A program made the position numbers and the translations under genes. Of a stretch of DNA of 64,000 nucleotides, positions 23,072 through 35,120 are shown one piece after another. The first letter of the stretch is position 1; the number at the start of each line of letters is the position of its first letter. The notes under the pieces are model-generated. The model worked only from the letters and a program-made list of their open reading frames with translations, made no database searches and was not told the origin of the DNA. This DNA comes from Mesodorylaimus sp. YZB2_4 (Eukaryota; Nematoda; Enoplea; Dorylaimida; Dorylaimidae). The stretch is taken from the NCBI GenBank assembly GCA_030248295.1, contig JASANH010000917.1:1-64000 (forward strand), in the 5' to 3' direction.

Positions 23072-26000
23072 ATGCAAGTTAAGCTTTGGCCACATTCGTG
23101 GTTTCGTTATATGCGCAGTGAAAACAATTGCCTCCTGATGGTCCTGATTGTCGCTTGTTTGCTCCTATTTATTGGACTCATTGCAATTGTGATCGCCTGG
23201 GGATTTTTATCAAATGGTTTCCGGCATGGAAAAAGTCAGTTTCTTTCTGTTACCTCGTGTTATCCTCGCATCAGTCCTCTCTTATTAAAGGTGATTCAAT
23301 GGAAGTATGTCAAAATGAAGAGTGTGTTCAAGCTGGTAAGTGGGAATACGAATTACTGTTCAGGACCCCATGCTTGTCACTCACTCCACCAAGCTTGCTT
23401 TCGAACAGACGTGCCATCATTCATCATTTCTTAGGTTAGACTTGCATGCCTGACACGGCTTGGCAAACTATGATGTGTGTGCCTGTCTTACTGTAGTGCA
23501 GCCAACATTTGAAGTGCCCCTGTGCACGTCCACCCAAAATTTCATTCAAAACTTCCATGGGACATTGGAGCAAAGATCTGTAAGCAATGGTGAATACTAT
23601 CCAACCATTCTGTCTGTCTTAGCCGCACAAATGATCCAATCTTTGGATCCTAATGCACACCCGTGCGACGACTTCTACCAGTTTGCCTGTGGGAAGTACG
23701 AGGCTGAGACTGTATTAGCCGAAGACAAGACGCGCATGAGCCCCTTGTTGGATATGGATTTCAAACTGCACAGTCGACTGAAATGTAAGTACTTGGTTTC
23801 TTTACGGAATGGATACTCCTCAGTTTCCGCATCATTAGTAACCGCCCCATGGGATTGCTTGCAGTCGTATTGGAGAATCCTTCAACTCCGGACGAGCCGG
23901 AATATGAACTAATGACAAAAACCTTATTTCGATCGTGCAATGATGTTGATACACTGGCCAAGCTTCATGCCGACCCTCTGAAGGATCTTATGGCCGAATT
24001 TGGAGGATGGCCCGTCGTAGAAGGAGCCAAATGGAATACGAAGAGATACACGTCTTGGGAAGAATCCAATGCCGCTATTGCCGCTTCGACAGGAGTGGAT
24101 TCGATTTTCGGTCTCACCATAGACGTGGATATGAAGGACACAACCAGGAGGATGCTAGCTGTAAGATCTGCATCAGCTTTGAATGATGTCCCAGCAGTAA
24201 CATTACATGCAAGTCCTGCTGCTGTCATTTGGCTTGGCTCAAAGTGCCGAGCTCTTTATTGCTTGACGTAAAACGTTACGTGAATTGTTCACTATAAGCA
24301 ATTTTGACTCTTTGAACAGCAGCGCACTTTCAGAAATTAACTTTGAGAACAGCTTAACATTATCTCTGACTTTTAGTTGGACGAGGGACCGCTCGGGCTG
24401 GGAAATCGAGAGTATTATCTGTCGCCCAATTATCAAAATGTTTTGGAAGCATACCAAGACGCTATGATTGCTATAGCTATGCAATTTGGTAAATTAGGGC
24501 AGCAGCTAATAAGCTCGACTTCTATCATTTTCCACATTTTTAGGAGCCTCGAGAAGAAATGCTTTTCGAGAAATGAAGGAGGTGTTAAAACTGGAAATCC
24601 AATTGGCAAATGTGAGTGTCTCATTAGCATTAGCGGACGCGGGACCACGGCACGCGAGCCTCATTAGCGCATGCATAATTGAGCGTGTTTCATTTGATTG
24701 CAGATTTCATCAAAACCAGAAGATCGAAGAGAGCATAGTCATCTTTTCAACCCAATGACACTTGGAGAAGTGAAAGAGCGTTTTCCGCAGGTATGATTAG
24801 AGTTGGTGTTGGTCGATTTTTCACCCAAAATGTCCCTCTTCCTTTCTGCCAATTAGATCAACTTTGACCAGTGGTTCGGATTCTTAGCTGGGTCAAAATG
24901 GAATCTGACGGATGACGAACTAATAAACGTCATAGACGTGCCATTTTTCGAGCAACTACCATCGGTCTTGAATGAGACATCCATGAAGTAAGGCGAGCAT
25001 TATCCAATAGGACTCCAATAGGCAATGGCTGGCTATGCTCAGGACAATTATAAATTACGAAATGTGGTTGGTAGCCTCATCCTTCATCTCGTTTTTGGAG
25101 CCTGATCTTCGTCATCCATTGAAAGTACTTCAGAAGATTCTAACCGGGACCACTGCAGAGCCTGCGAGGTGAGGATTTCATGTGCGTGGAAGAGCCAGAA
25201 CGGCTCGGCACGCATGGATGGGGAACGCAAACTGTATGCTAGGTCCCTGTGCCAAGATTTCCACCATGTATTCCACATGACTTCCATGACTGTGCATGTG
25301 GCGGCGCACGCAATATACAGTAGGGTGCCGACCTAAACAAGAGGACCTAGCTTAGCCAGAGCTACCTCAACAGCTCCACTGCTATTTCAGATGGGAAGAA
25401 TGTGTCAGTGTCACAATATCTTTCCTCGGTTGGCCGCTCAGTTCTTTGTTCGTCAGGAAATACTTTCCTCCCGCCGCCAAATACGAGGTAGAATTTTCTT
25501 CTCCCAATATACCTGCTCTTTCCCGATCTTGACTTCCCATAGATGGAAACTCTGGTCGACAACCTACGGCGAGCTATGAGCGAGAATTTGCGCCACGTGG
25601 CTTGGATGGATGAATCAACGAAAAAGCACGCATTGGCCAAATTGAATAGGATGAGACAAAAGATAGGCTACCCAGACTACATCAACAATGCCACCAAGAT
25701 TACGCAGGATATCAAAGGAGTGAGTACCCACTTATTGCATGCGTTGTTGCTTAGCATAGTTCAAGGCAGCCTGTGGCATGTGCGAAAAGGATCACAGGCT
25801 TTTCTGGTGAAGAATCTGCTTCAAAACTGAACGATTTCAGGATTTAAGATTTTTGATCTCATCGTAGCTTATGCTGACTACTTCTTTCAGATACAGCTAA
25901 ATGAGAGCGACTTTTTTGGAAATGTGCTTCTTCTGACAAGAAAACGCATCGAGCGTGAATTGAGTAAATTACGCAAAAGGATCAATCGGAATGACTGGAA

Positions 26001-27293
26001 CTTACCGCCAGCCATGGTCAATGCGTTCTACTCGCCTGACAATAACGAGATCAGTAAGCTTCTCTTGCTTCACGCTTTCTGACAACCGGATTCCGGCTTT
26101 TAGTGTTTCCTGCTGGCATACTACAGTACCCCGTTTTCCCATTGACTGTGCCGCGCTACGTTCATTACGGGCGTATAGGTATGGTCATAGGACACGAGAT
26201 CACGCACGGTTACGACGATCAAGGTAAGGCTAGGGTGTCCTACCCTGCCAGATCAAACATCAGATCCATTTCAGGACGTCAATTTGACGAACATGGTAAT
26301 TTGGTTCTTTGGTGGACGAACAAGACTTTGGCTCATTTCAGCGAGAGGGCCAAATGCTTTGTCGACCAATATGGCAGCATTACAGAACCGGTGACCGGTC
26401 AGAAGGTAAGCCCAGTTGATGGCAGTCTGCAACCACTCCTCTTAAATTCAATTCTCTAGCTGAACGGAAAGCTGACCTTGGGCGAGAACATCGCCGACAA
26501 TGGTGCCATAAAACTCGCCCACAGGGTAAGAAGTTTGTTGTGATCACAGCCATTCTTATGTAATGGGCGTGGGTATATCTATCAGTCCGCTAGTGCAGGG
26601 AGCGCCTGCCTCTCCCAATAAGTCAGGGTCAAACATGAGATCGAGGTCTTGTGACTGGCTTGGTTTGCATCGGTTGAGGACTGGTCTTGAGTTCCTGGTC
26701 TGAACTGCTCTCTGAACCCTTCTGTCCCAGGGCTGATGGCGGCCTTTGTGATGCGTTGACAATAAACTCAACACGATGTGTTCGCGGACTGCGGGGTTAT
26801 TCCTGCGGCCTGCCTGCCAAAGATTTTGTTTTTTCATAATAGTACTTCCTGTTCCAGCCCAGTTTCGCTAAGCCTCATTTTCCCTTCCTCCATTTTTCAG
26901 GCATATGAGTTATTTAGATCGACAGAGTCATTGTCAGCGGGCAAAGAGCTGCTCTTACCGGGTTTCAGTAACTACACGCTGAACCAACTTTTCTTCATAT
27001 CCTATGCAACGGTATGGTTTTCCTTTCTTGCTCCTACGGCCCCTCGCCATCGTCTTTGTTACAGAGCTGGTGCGAAGTCGTTCGCCCCGAAGCTGTCAAT
27101 CTGTTTATGCTAACCGATTCGCATTCCCTTACGAGATACAGGTAACATGTTATTGCTGCTTCTACTCCTATTTGATCGAATTTCGCATTTTAGGGTAAAC
27201 GTTCCACTGCAAAACTACCCCCAGTTTGCTGAAGCATTTCAATGTCCTGTTGGCAGTTTTATGAACCCCAGACAACGATGTACACTTTGGTGA
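23072..27293 (+). CDS. neprilysin-like M13 zinc metallopeptidase B, 743 aa, 18 exons
   Basis: Exons: 23072-23234, 23291-23335, 23623-23784, 23865-24160, 24377-24488, 24544-24611, 24704-24790, 24857-24987, 25043-25168, 25391-25487, 25543-25719, 25891-26053, 26104-26223, 26275-26405, 26460-26525, 26901-27011, 27065-27141, 27194-27293. Phases close exactly to 743 codons plus TGA. The N-terminus is a short tail and signal anchor (LLMVLIVACLLLFIGLIAIV). CDDFYQFACGKY opens the M13 N domain. VNAFYSPDNNEI and FPAGILQYPVF are near-canonical, followed by GHEITHGYDDQG (HEITH 573-577), LGENIADNGA (ENIAD 635-639) and the C-terminal MNPRQRCTLW. All metal ligands and the substrate-binding NAF motif are present. 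Exon lengths in the 3' half repeat those of gene A (68, 87, 120, 131, 66, 77, 100 nt), showing tandem duplication. Expected to be an ectopeptidase cleaving small peptides. Confidence 0.93.
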
Positions 27294-27633
27294 AGTTCAA
27301 AATACTGTCTCATGTTGACACAAATATTTATCTTATGCTGTGCATTTTACGAAACTTGATAGGTCTCACTGCCTTCCAGGAAGTGGGGCTACCTATCGTA
27401 CCGCATTCTGGCTTCCGACGCTGAACCACTCAACTCTCACCCAAATTCCATTAGCTACGATCTACATCTCTAGTATTTCCCAATGCAAAGTTACGACAAT
27501 GACTAACAACAAGAATATCAAAAATTCCATTAGGTGCACTCGAATTTGTTCCAGATATACAATGAACCAATCCTAGCCCTCTGATATATACAATACTGCG
27601 CCTGATTGGCAACGTTTTCAACCGCCCGACCCC
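27294..27633. other. convergent 3' spacer between M13-B and MIOS
   Basis: 340 nt between the stop of M13-B (plus) and the stop of MIOS (minus); presumably both 3' UTRs. No other feature is visible. Confidence 0.5.
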
Positions 27634-30600
27634 TCAAGCATCGTTCTTCGTTAGCGTTAGCAAAAGTTGAGTGAAATCTGACGATGAATCCAAAGCGGCA
27701 CATTTACATGAGCAACCAGTGACTGGACATTCGTTATTGGTCTAGAAAAAAGTACAGTGAACGCCGACTGAACATTCACGGTGGAAGCCGCATTCTTACC
27801 GTGAACCAGTCGGACAAATGCTGAGCATGCCCGCCATGTCTGCAAGACTGACACCAAGCGAACCAACTGGCGAATTTGTTTGGCTTTGACGAGTCTTAAA
27901 AAAACAGTTTCACTCCACATGAGCGCATATTATTACAGGGACCCTTACCTTGATCAGACGCCAATGGCATACCGACATTCAAGCGACACAAAGCGCAACG
28001 AGGCAGCGGTTTCTTACAACTCGGGCAACTGCCTAATTTGTGCATGCGTTGTCGCAAACGTCCACCCGCACCAGCCCATATGGAACGGGCGCAGTAAGTG
28101 CAAGTAATGTAGACCTGAAAAAGAACACCCCATCAGCAACGCATTACAAGAACCAAGAGAACAGCGCTTACCTGAGGAGTGATTTTCCCAGCCAGTTGTT
28201 GACTTTTCTTCAGATACAAGGAATTAGTCTGCGCCCGTATGTGCCACAAGCCCCATGCATCTAAAAGGCTGAAATATCCGTCGACGATTCGGTTCACCGC
28301 ATTCGTATCCTTCGGCACTATCGTCGCTGAAGTACTGGTTGCATTAGCACTGGCGGCACTGCTCGGCGTGGCCTCGCCACCATTCAAAGTGCCCCCTCCA
28401 TGTATGATCAATAGGGCGCCTGTTTGAACATCACCAGTCGTGTCGATGTACCTCAATAGATAATCTTTGTTCTCGTATCTATAGCCTTAATTCGGGGACA
28501 CAAAGTGTCCTGTGACAAAGATAGAGCAATCATTACCTCTACTTAAACCCCAACATACAACTGGGGTTGTGACCTAGCGGGTTAAGGCGTCTGCCTCTCA
28601 CCCTGTGTGCGCACTAAAAGGGGAGGGTTCGACCCCCCCCGCCTCAGTACAAAATGATTGTCAAATATGTGTTCCTTAGCCCTCGAGTGCGCTGCATAAA
28701 GCTTGGCTATAGATAAAAGTACGACGTGAAATAACATGACAACATACTTTTGTATGAGTTCAACACTCTGCTCGGATCCCAGTCCGGTTAGCAATAAGCC
28801 ATAGAGGTCTCCTCGTGAGACACACTGGCGAGCTAACGAGTCCACTAATTCTTCCAGTTTCTGATCGGATGCAAATATGGCGGCGAATGCCACCTTATCA
28901 TGCAGCGGAAAGTCACTTGACTCTAACAGCGGATCGAAGTTGCTTCCTCCAGTGGCTCGGCCTGGAACACATTACAATAAAATCAAACAATAATTGCAAA
29001 TACCTGGCACTCACAAGCTAAGAACTGAAACATGGACTTCAGATAAGGATTCGACAGTTTCGGCAATATTGTATTGCACTGATCAAACCACAAGGAGGTC
29101 GGCGAAGCAATCGAACTCACAGCCGAAGATTGGATTGCGGATGAAGACTGGTTCAAGGTCAACGACGTGGCAGTACTGACTACTTGAATTGTCGCGTTCG
29201 TACCACCTTGCTCTCGATCAGACGGCGCGCCAGGATAACCAGCCAAGGCCAAGGCTGTCAGCTGCAGATAGTGGTTCTTGTCTTCCGATTGAATTGCGGC
29301 TTTTGTCAAGATCTAAAATTCAGCAGCCTTCAACCTGGGATAAGGTTAGGCCATACGGACTGAACTTACCTGCACAGCCAGTCTGAGTCTCAGAGTGAAC
29401 AATGCAATGGCAGCTGCACGCTCGACTTGTCGACCGTCTAGAAGGTCCTGCAAGAATGCCTCACCACCACCGATGCTGAACGACCGATCTCTCGATGTCA
29501 TGTGTGCGCTGCCCCAACCACACAATTGGATGACACGATCCCGCTCGGGACTGGCGAAAACCTTCAAACAGAAAATTTTAATAATCATAGTCTACGATAA
29601 GAATAAAATGCCAAACCCGAAACATTGACGTATGGCCAGTAGCTGCGTCCAAACCTGCCATCGAACGATATTCGATACTTGAAGTACCACTTTTAGCACC
29701 ATGACCGACTCGAAGAACGTGGAGTATGCCGGGAAAACTACAGAACGCACTTTCGGTTGTCAGTTAAGTCTGATGGGGCGATAGCCCATAAAGCCACGCA
29801 CACGATCCCCACCTTACCTTGTTTCGTAAGACCACGAATCGGCTGGCTCGCACTCGCTCATTTGTTTCAGTTTGTCCATCCAAGTCCAGGCCCAGGCTAA
29901 TGTCACCGCATTAGAACCAGCATCAGCCAGGCACAGTTCTGCGTTCTGTTTCAACGACCTCGAGTCATCCGATGCGCCAGTGTCACCAATAATACCATAA
30001 CCCAATAGGGCACGTCGATGCATGACCGTCGAGACATCCTCTTCTTGCTGCTGCAATTCGTCTTCTTTCTCGACCACCGGCGTCGCCTCCTCGCTCAACT
30101 GGAAATGCTTCAGTTCGGCGAGAAGTTTTCCAAACGATGTCAGTAATCGGCTGCCATCCGAGGACCATTGAACGCACAGACGCTCGTTGACCCAACAATC
30201 GCTAATGACCCCGTAGGAGTTGAGGCAAAGCAGGTGACATTCTTCCTGCGGATGCCAATCGAAACTGACCACAGCTGCTACTGACGCATTCGATGTCTCG
30301 TCGGCGAATAGGAAGGGCGCTTGAACGTGATTCTCCGTGTAACTCAATTCCGTCTCTTCTGCTATGATTTGCTGGAGATGATATACTAAAATTGAACATA
30401 AGTTGGGAATGGCATACAAATCAAGCACAGAAGCGTACTCCCTCCTAGACAAGTCCATGGAAATGACAAACCGTAAGCTGCAAGATGTTCATCATAGAAT
30501 TGTGGACGCGCTTACCTTTCACAATAGACGAATCTTTGCACAGACTCGTAAAAACGTTCCTTCTGACAGGATCCCATTGAATCTTTGCAAACGGTTTCTG

Positions 30601-31798
30601 ATCAGAGATGACCAAAAGCGGCTTATCCGTGTGTCGCAAATCCCACAAGAACAGTTGATTGTCCACGTATGAACAAACTCGTTGATCGCAGAACGGATCT
30701 ACTGTCAGCCCATAGACGCCTTTGGTGGCGATTTGCAATTGAAACCGGGACAGATCGCGGGTGTCGTACAAGCGAATGCATTTCCCGCTTAATCCGCAAA
30801 CGAGGCATTTTGGTGTTTGTTTCAACCAGACCAGCGAATGAGCGGCTTCTCCACCAGCAAATTCGTGCAAGGCGCGAGTGTGATGCAGATGCTGCTGCTG
30901 CTGAAGAGACGATGCACTGCCCGTAGACATGGCCGAAGAAGACTGTTGATGTTGTTGGAAGGAATTCGGAAGGTCAGTCCCTGATGCCAGACCGCTGTGC
31001 GAGCGCCTGTGATCGATGCTTGGAAGTTGAGACTGCAACCCTGACATTTCGTAATGCTGAGCAATCGGCTGGTTGTGATGTTGATGGGAGACCGAATTTG
31101 CCATGATGGACTCATAGGGCGCAGGAGTAGCACTGGACGGTGAGCGTGAAAATATATCCCAGATGAAAATACCTAAAAAGGAGATATCAGCTCGGTTCGC
31201 ATTCGATGCGAGGACGAGGAAAATCGTCGGTTCAGCCTGGTACAGCTTATCTCGCGTACATACCATTGTCAGACCGATGTCTCTCCAAGCCGACGGCCAA
31301 CCACTGAGTAAGATGCGGATTCCAACGCACGCTCTGACACGGGCGGCTATGTTTAGGCACGAATTCCTTGCCTAATACTCGAATTCCTCCAACTGATCCA
31401 ACATCCTCCTGTTGATCGTACACATACGAGCCAACAGTGCATAGCGCCGTGGTCGCGGTGTCGGCAGGGCCATCGACATTAGATGTTGACTGAGTCGATA
31501 ATGGAGTGGATGGCGATGTCAATAGAACTCGTCCGTTCGTAAATCCAATGGCTAATAAATCTTGACCAAACTCGGCCGAGCGCGGATTCCATTCGAAGCA
31601 CCTATGGTGAGAAAAATCTCGATTCGTACAAAGACGGGTGGCCGTAGAACTGTTCGACACCCAGTGCGTCAATGTATTTGTATTCACTGGCTCACCAACC
31701 GAGTATCGATCCAATTTGAACAATGTCATCTCGTTGTCGACAACCAAGAATTGGTCACGAAATGTCGGAGACCAAATTATTTCAGCTCTCCCTCCCAT
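27634..31798 (-). CDS. MIOS: MIOS, GATOR2 complex subunit
   Basis: Multi-exon gene. It starts MGGRAEIIWSPTFRDQFLVV, matching the MIOS N-terminus; the MIOS-specific GKEFVPKHSRPCQSVRWNP follows, then WD40-type repeats (GVYGLTVDPFCDQRV, DNQLFLWDLRHTDKP, FAKIQWDP). The middle has RRALLGYG, VIQLCGWG and VERAAAIALFTLRLRLAVQ. The C-terminus carries the MIOS zinc-binding region: CTYCARSIW, GSCPSCKKPLPRCALC, FAWCQSCRHGGHAQHLSDWF, ECPVTGCSCKC, with a TCA-strand stop at 27634. GATOR2 activates TORC1 at the lysosome in response to amino acids by antagonising GATOR1. The N-terminal half carries an unusual Gln/His/Ser-rich insertion (about 30850-31110). An intron holds a SINE in antisense orientation (28559-28739). 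Confidence 0.92.
28559..28739 (+). repeat. tRNA-derived SINE (family 1), copy 2, with target duplication
   Basis: A 181-bp element flanked by an 8-bp direct repeat CAACATAC (28551-28558 and 28740-28747). The tRNA-like head has GGTTGTGACCTAGCGGGTTA, an AAGGCGTCTGCCTC arm and a B box GGTTCGACCCC; the tail shares CTTAGCCCTCGAGTGCG and TTGGCTATAGATAAA with copy 1 at 3345-3514. It lies in a MIOS intron, opposite to the gene's direction. The duplication indicates LINE-type retrotransposition. Confidence 0.88.
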
Positions 31799-31992
31799 TT
31801 TCAACAATAAATCTAAATTATACAAAATAAATACAAATTCAGACCCGAAAACCTTCTTGTCTTGCTCGAGAGTTGGACCTACTAACATAAAAAAGTTGTT
31901 CGCTATAGAAGTTGTCTGCTACGCACTTATGGCGCATTTTGATATAAGCAGCATAAAAAGCGCGAATTCACTTTTAAATGTGGCGGCGGTGC

Positions 31993-32055
31993 CCATGGCT
32001 ATACTATATGTGATAAATCATGTGATGTGATTTATCACATATAGTATAGCCATGG
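31993..32055. repeat. perfect palindrome, 28-bp arms, 7-bp loop
   Basis: Left arm 31993-32020 begins CCATGGCTATACTATATGTG; the right arm 32028-32055 is its exact reverse complement; the loop is TGTGATG. The palindrome core is flanked by an 11-bp direct repeat GGCGGTGCCCA (31985-31995 and 32054-32064). It lies about 195 bp upstream of the MIOS start and 440 bp upstream of the REEP start, in the spacer between the two divergent genes. It could be a small fold-back insertion, a template-switch product or a regulatory/structured RNA element. Confidence 0.9.
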
Positions 32056-32496
32056 CGGTGCCCAAGGTTATTTTCACCAAGTAACTGGTGTACATTTTCT
32101 CTGGCTTGGTCTCTCGTTCAGTCTCCCTCAAGTCGAATCTCTTCTCTCCAAATCACAATAGTGTTGGCACCGCCCGTTGGTTACACCCAGTGCAATGTCA
32201 CTGGACAAACAAGCCATTATGACGTCTCGCCGACACATCTAAACTTACATGAATCTAAAAGCAAACTCGTGATCTTCTAATCTTACCTTTTGATTCTTAA
32301 CCAAAGTGCAGTACTTCCCTTGTGTACACTTCGAGTGACGCTTTATGCACACTAACTGGTCAAGAGCCACTCATCGTCTCACTCGCATGTCATCCCTGCA
32401 AATATATGAGATTGTTATTGCCCATAAATGTCCGCGCTTAACCGGGCTATCTTGCGAGAATAGTATTCACAGTCCGCGTTCACCACACGAACCGCC

Positions 32497-34324
32497 ATGG
32501 CCAATGAACTGATCCAAGAACTGACAAAGGCGATCAAAGAAATTGCGTACAGGTGAGCTCAGCAGTGGCCAATGTGGACTGTGCTGGCAGTGTGTCCTTT
32601 TTCAGCGAAAGCGGAGTGATAGGCCCGATTCTAGCCAAATTGGAAGAAGGTACAAAGATTCGACGGGACCGTATCGTGCACGGAGTCATTACCGTCTTCC
32701 TGGCCTACTTGATACTCGGGCACTGCGCACAGTTGGTGTGCAACCTGATCGGATTTGCATACCCTGCCTATGCGTCGTGTAAGTTCCATGGAATATTATG
32801 GCCCTGTGACAGGGTTCTCCTGTGCAATAATTGCATGTATCATTATCCCTCCAACCACCAGTCCTCCTGATTTTGAGATCCTGAGTCTATAGTCAATGCC
32901 AGTTCTTCTGATCCCAGGAACATGACAAGAATGATGTCCCAGGGATTGCATAAAAACTGCAGCCTTTAGCAGTCTAATCGTTAGACCGTGATTGGTTGAC
33001 ACTCATTATGCCCCCGTCTAAGGCACGCTGCTGGATCACAGCACGATTTACAGCTGCCCCTGTCACTGCTGCAGATGAGGATGCTGAACTTGTAGTCCAG
33101 TTCCGTATTAGTGGAGTAGGTTCACCGCATGAGAACCAGTGCAGTCGAGTCCGTATTACTGGAGGGCGTGGCCGGTGGAGCTGTTGCACCACGCACAACA
33201 CCCAGGGCAGCCAACCAAGTCTTCTGACCTAGTCCATGGCTGAAACATCACCCTGACTGGTGACGCTCCCAGCTATTGGCTCTGTGCCGAGTATCGATTG
33301 CCAGCCGAGCCTCCACAAGGTCCCTGAAACATCATCCTGAGATAGAAGTTCCAGCTATCAGCTCTGCGAGGATCGATTGCCACGACTGCATTACCGTAAC
33401 CATCACGCAGCATGTTCTTTCCACCAGTTGCCGGTCATCCTCTAAACCCGTGCATCCCTCACTTTTAGTCAAAGCTCTTCAAACTGCTGACACCAGCGAC
33501 GACATGCAATGGCTGACCTACTGGACCGTGTATGGTTTCTTCTCCGTCATCGAATTTGCTGCCGACAAAATCGTTGGCTGGTTTCCTCTGTACTGGGTGG
33601 CGAAGTTTGTCTTCCTGCTCTGGCTCTACTACCCCAAGACAAGGGGTGCCGAAATGGTCTATACCCGTCTGATCGTGCCTTTTGTGGAGAAGTACAGCAC
33701 TCGGTGGGCTGAAATCGAGAAAGAGGTGAGAGGTCCCTGATGGCACGAATATTGCAAATACTGACTGCACCTCTTTAGATCAAAGAACAATTAAAACGTC
33801 CGGACCCCACGCCAGAGGACAAGCCTAGTAACCACGAGGAGAATGGGTCAGTGCCCGAAGGAAAGCCAGTAAAAAGTGATCCTATAACAATAGGCGACCA
33901 CGGGCACCCTTATTCCGTGGCCCCAGCAGCAGAAAAGCCTACTCATGCTGAAGACAGTACCATTTCACACGGAGACACAGCGGCACCAACCGCGCCAGCT
34001 GAGGCTGAAAGCGACCATAGCCATGATGACCCTATTCCATCGCCCAAGGAGGAGCACGGGTGAGTCCCTCATGCCTTCAACAGTCCTCACACAATCCATC
34101 GCACGGCCACTTCTAGCTCTGCCACCGACCCCGCAAAGCCGTTGCAAATTTCACCTTCTGAGCAGCAACCCAGGTCAGACGACCCCAAGTTACCGCCATC
34201 CCCTACTGACCAATCGGCCAAGGCAGACCCTACTCCACCACCATCACCCGCCGGCGACCAAACCATGCCATCAATCCAAGCACTGGAGCCGGAAATCGAT
34301 GCCGGTCTGCACGAATTCAAGTAG
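32497..34324 (+). CDS. REEP5/6-type (Yop1/TB2-DP1-HVA22) ER membrane-shaping protein, 324 aa
   Basis: Exons 32497-32552, 32606-32778, 33469-33725, 33779-34059, 34117-34324 join in phase to 324 codons plus TAG. After MANELIQELTKAIKEIA the sequence enters the TB2/DP1/HVA22 domain: VITVFLAYLILGHCAQLVCN and LIGFAYPAYAS (first hairpin), then DDMQWLTYWTVYGFFSVIEF and WFPLYWVAKFVFLLWLYYP (second hairpin), and GAEMVYTRLIVPFVEKY. The PAYAS...WLTYWxVYG spacing is diagnostic of REEP5/6. These proteins insert hairpins that curve ER tubules. The C-terminal 160 residues are a low-complexity Pro/Ser/Glu/His tail, longer than in vertebrate REEP5. The gene is divergent from MIOS and convergent with the SLC16-like gene. 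Intron 2 (690 nt) is unusually long. Confidence 0.9.
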
Positions 34325-35120
34325 TCCCCCTTCACCCTTTTACTCACCGTGTCAGCATCATACCCTTTATTGTATTGTCACACGTTTCCTGAACCAAATA
34401 TATCAGCATAAACTTATTTGCATTTCTGTACAAACATCCACTCATCTAGAATGCCTCACCGCCAACACAAGCATTGTACCGGGCGCAAAGCTAAAGCAAT
34501 AATCGATCTTGGATATTGAGAATCCATGCATGCACAAAAAGAAAAGATTCTGTACTACCGTCTTGAGTTTCCAGAGCTGTCATGAACACGAGAAAGCAGG
34601 AACATGTCGTGAAACCATACAGACAACATCAATAGTAAAAACCATCACCCATCGCATCCCTAATAGCCTAGCTCAATGTTCCACAAGAGCAGTTTCCATC
34701 AGAACCAGATTCCCAACTTGAACAAAGTAAAAAGTTCCAGAAAACAGATAGAATAAGACCTAAACCATACAAAGTGACCTTCAAACCGTTTTAACCAACC
34801 AAATCACAACATCCCAACAGATTATTGATAAAATCTTTCGGGCCTACTTTGAAAACAGCGAATTCGATGGAGGAAAACATCAATTATAAAAACCCGTGAC
34901 AGTTTACAGAGATGTGATGTGCCCAACTAGACCATCCCTATAAATAGCACGACTGAGCACAGCATTGCTGTATCATGGAGCAGTTCATTATGCAAGTAAC
35001 CTTTGGCACGAACTCCATCCATTTCCACTCAACCCAATTTCTGCTTCCTCCACAACTCTATTCTTACCCAGATCGGGATTCACCTCACCCTCACTAATAT
35101 TGCCGAGCATCCACGACCCC
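34325..35120. other. convergent 3' spacer, REEP / SLC16-like
   Basis: About 800 nt of AT-rich sequence with no supported reading frame, presumably 3' UTRs of the two convergent genes. Confidence 0.5.

Noticed and set aside
3345..28739. Protein similarity between the frames at 3220-3456 (+) and 28582-28893 (-)
   Set aside because: The shared HSRAKEHIFD peptide comes from translating the SINE tail, not from a real protein family.
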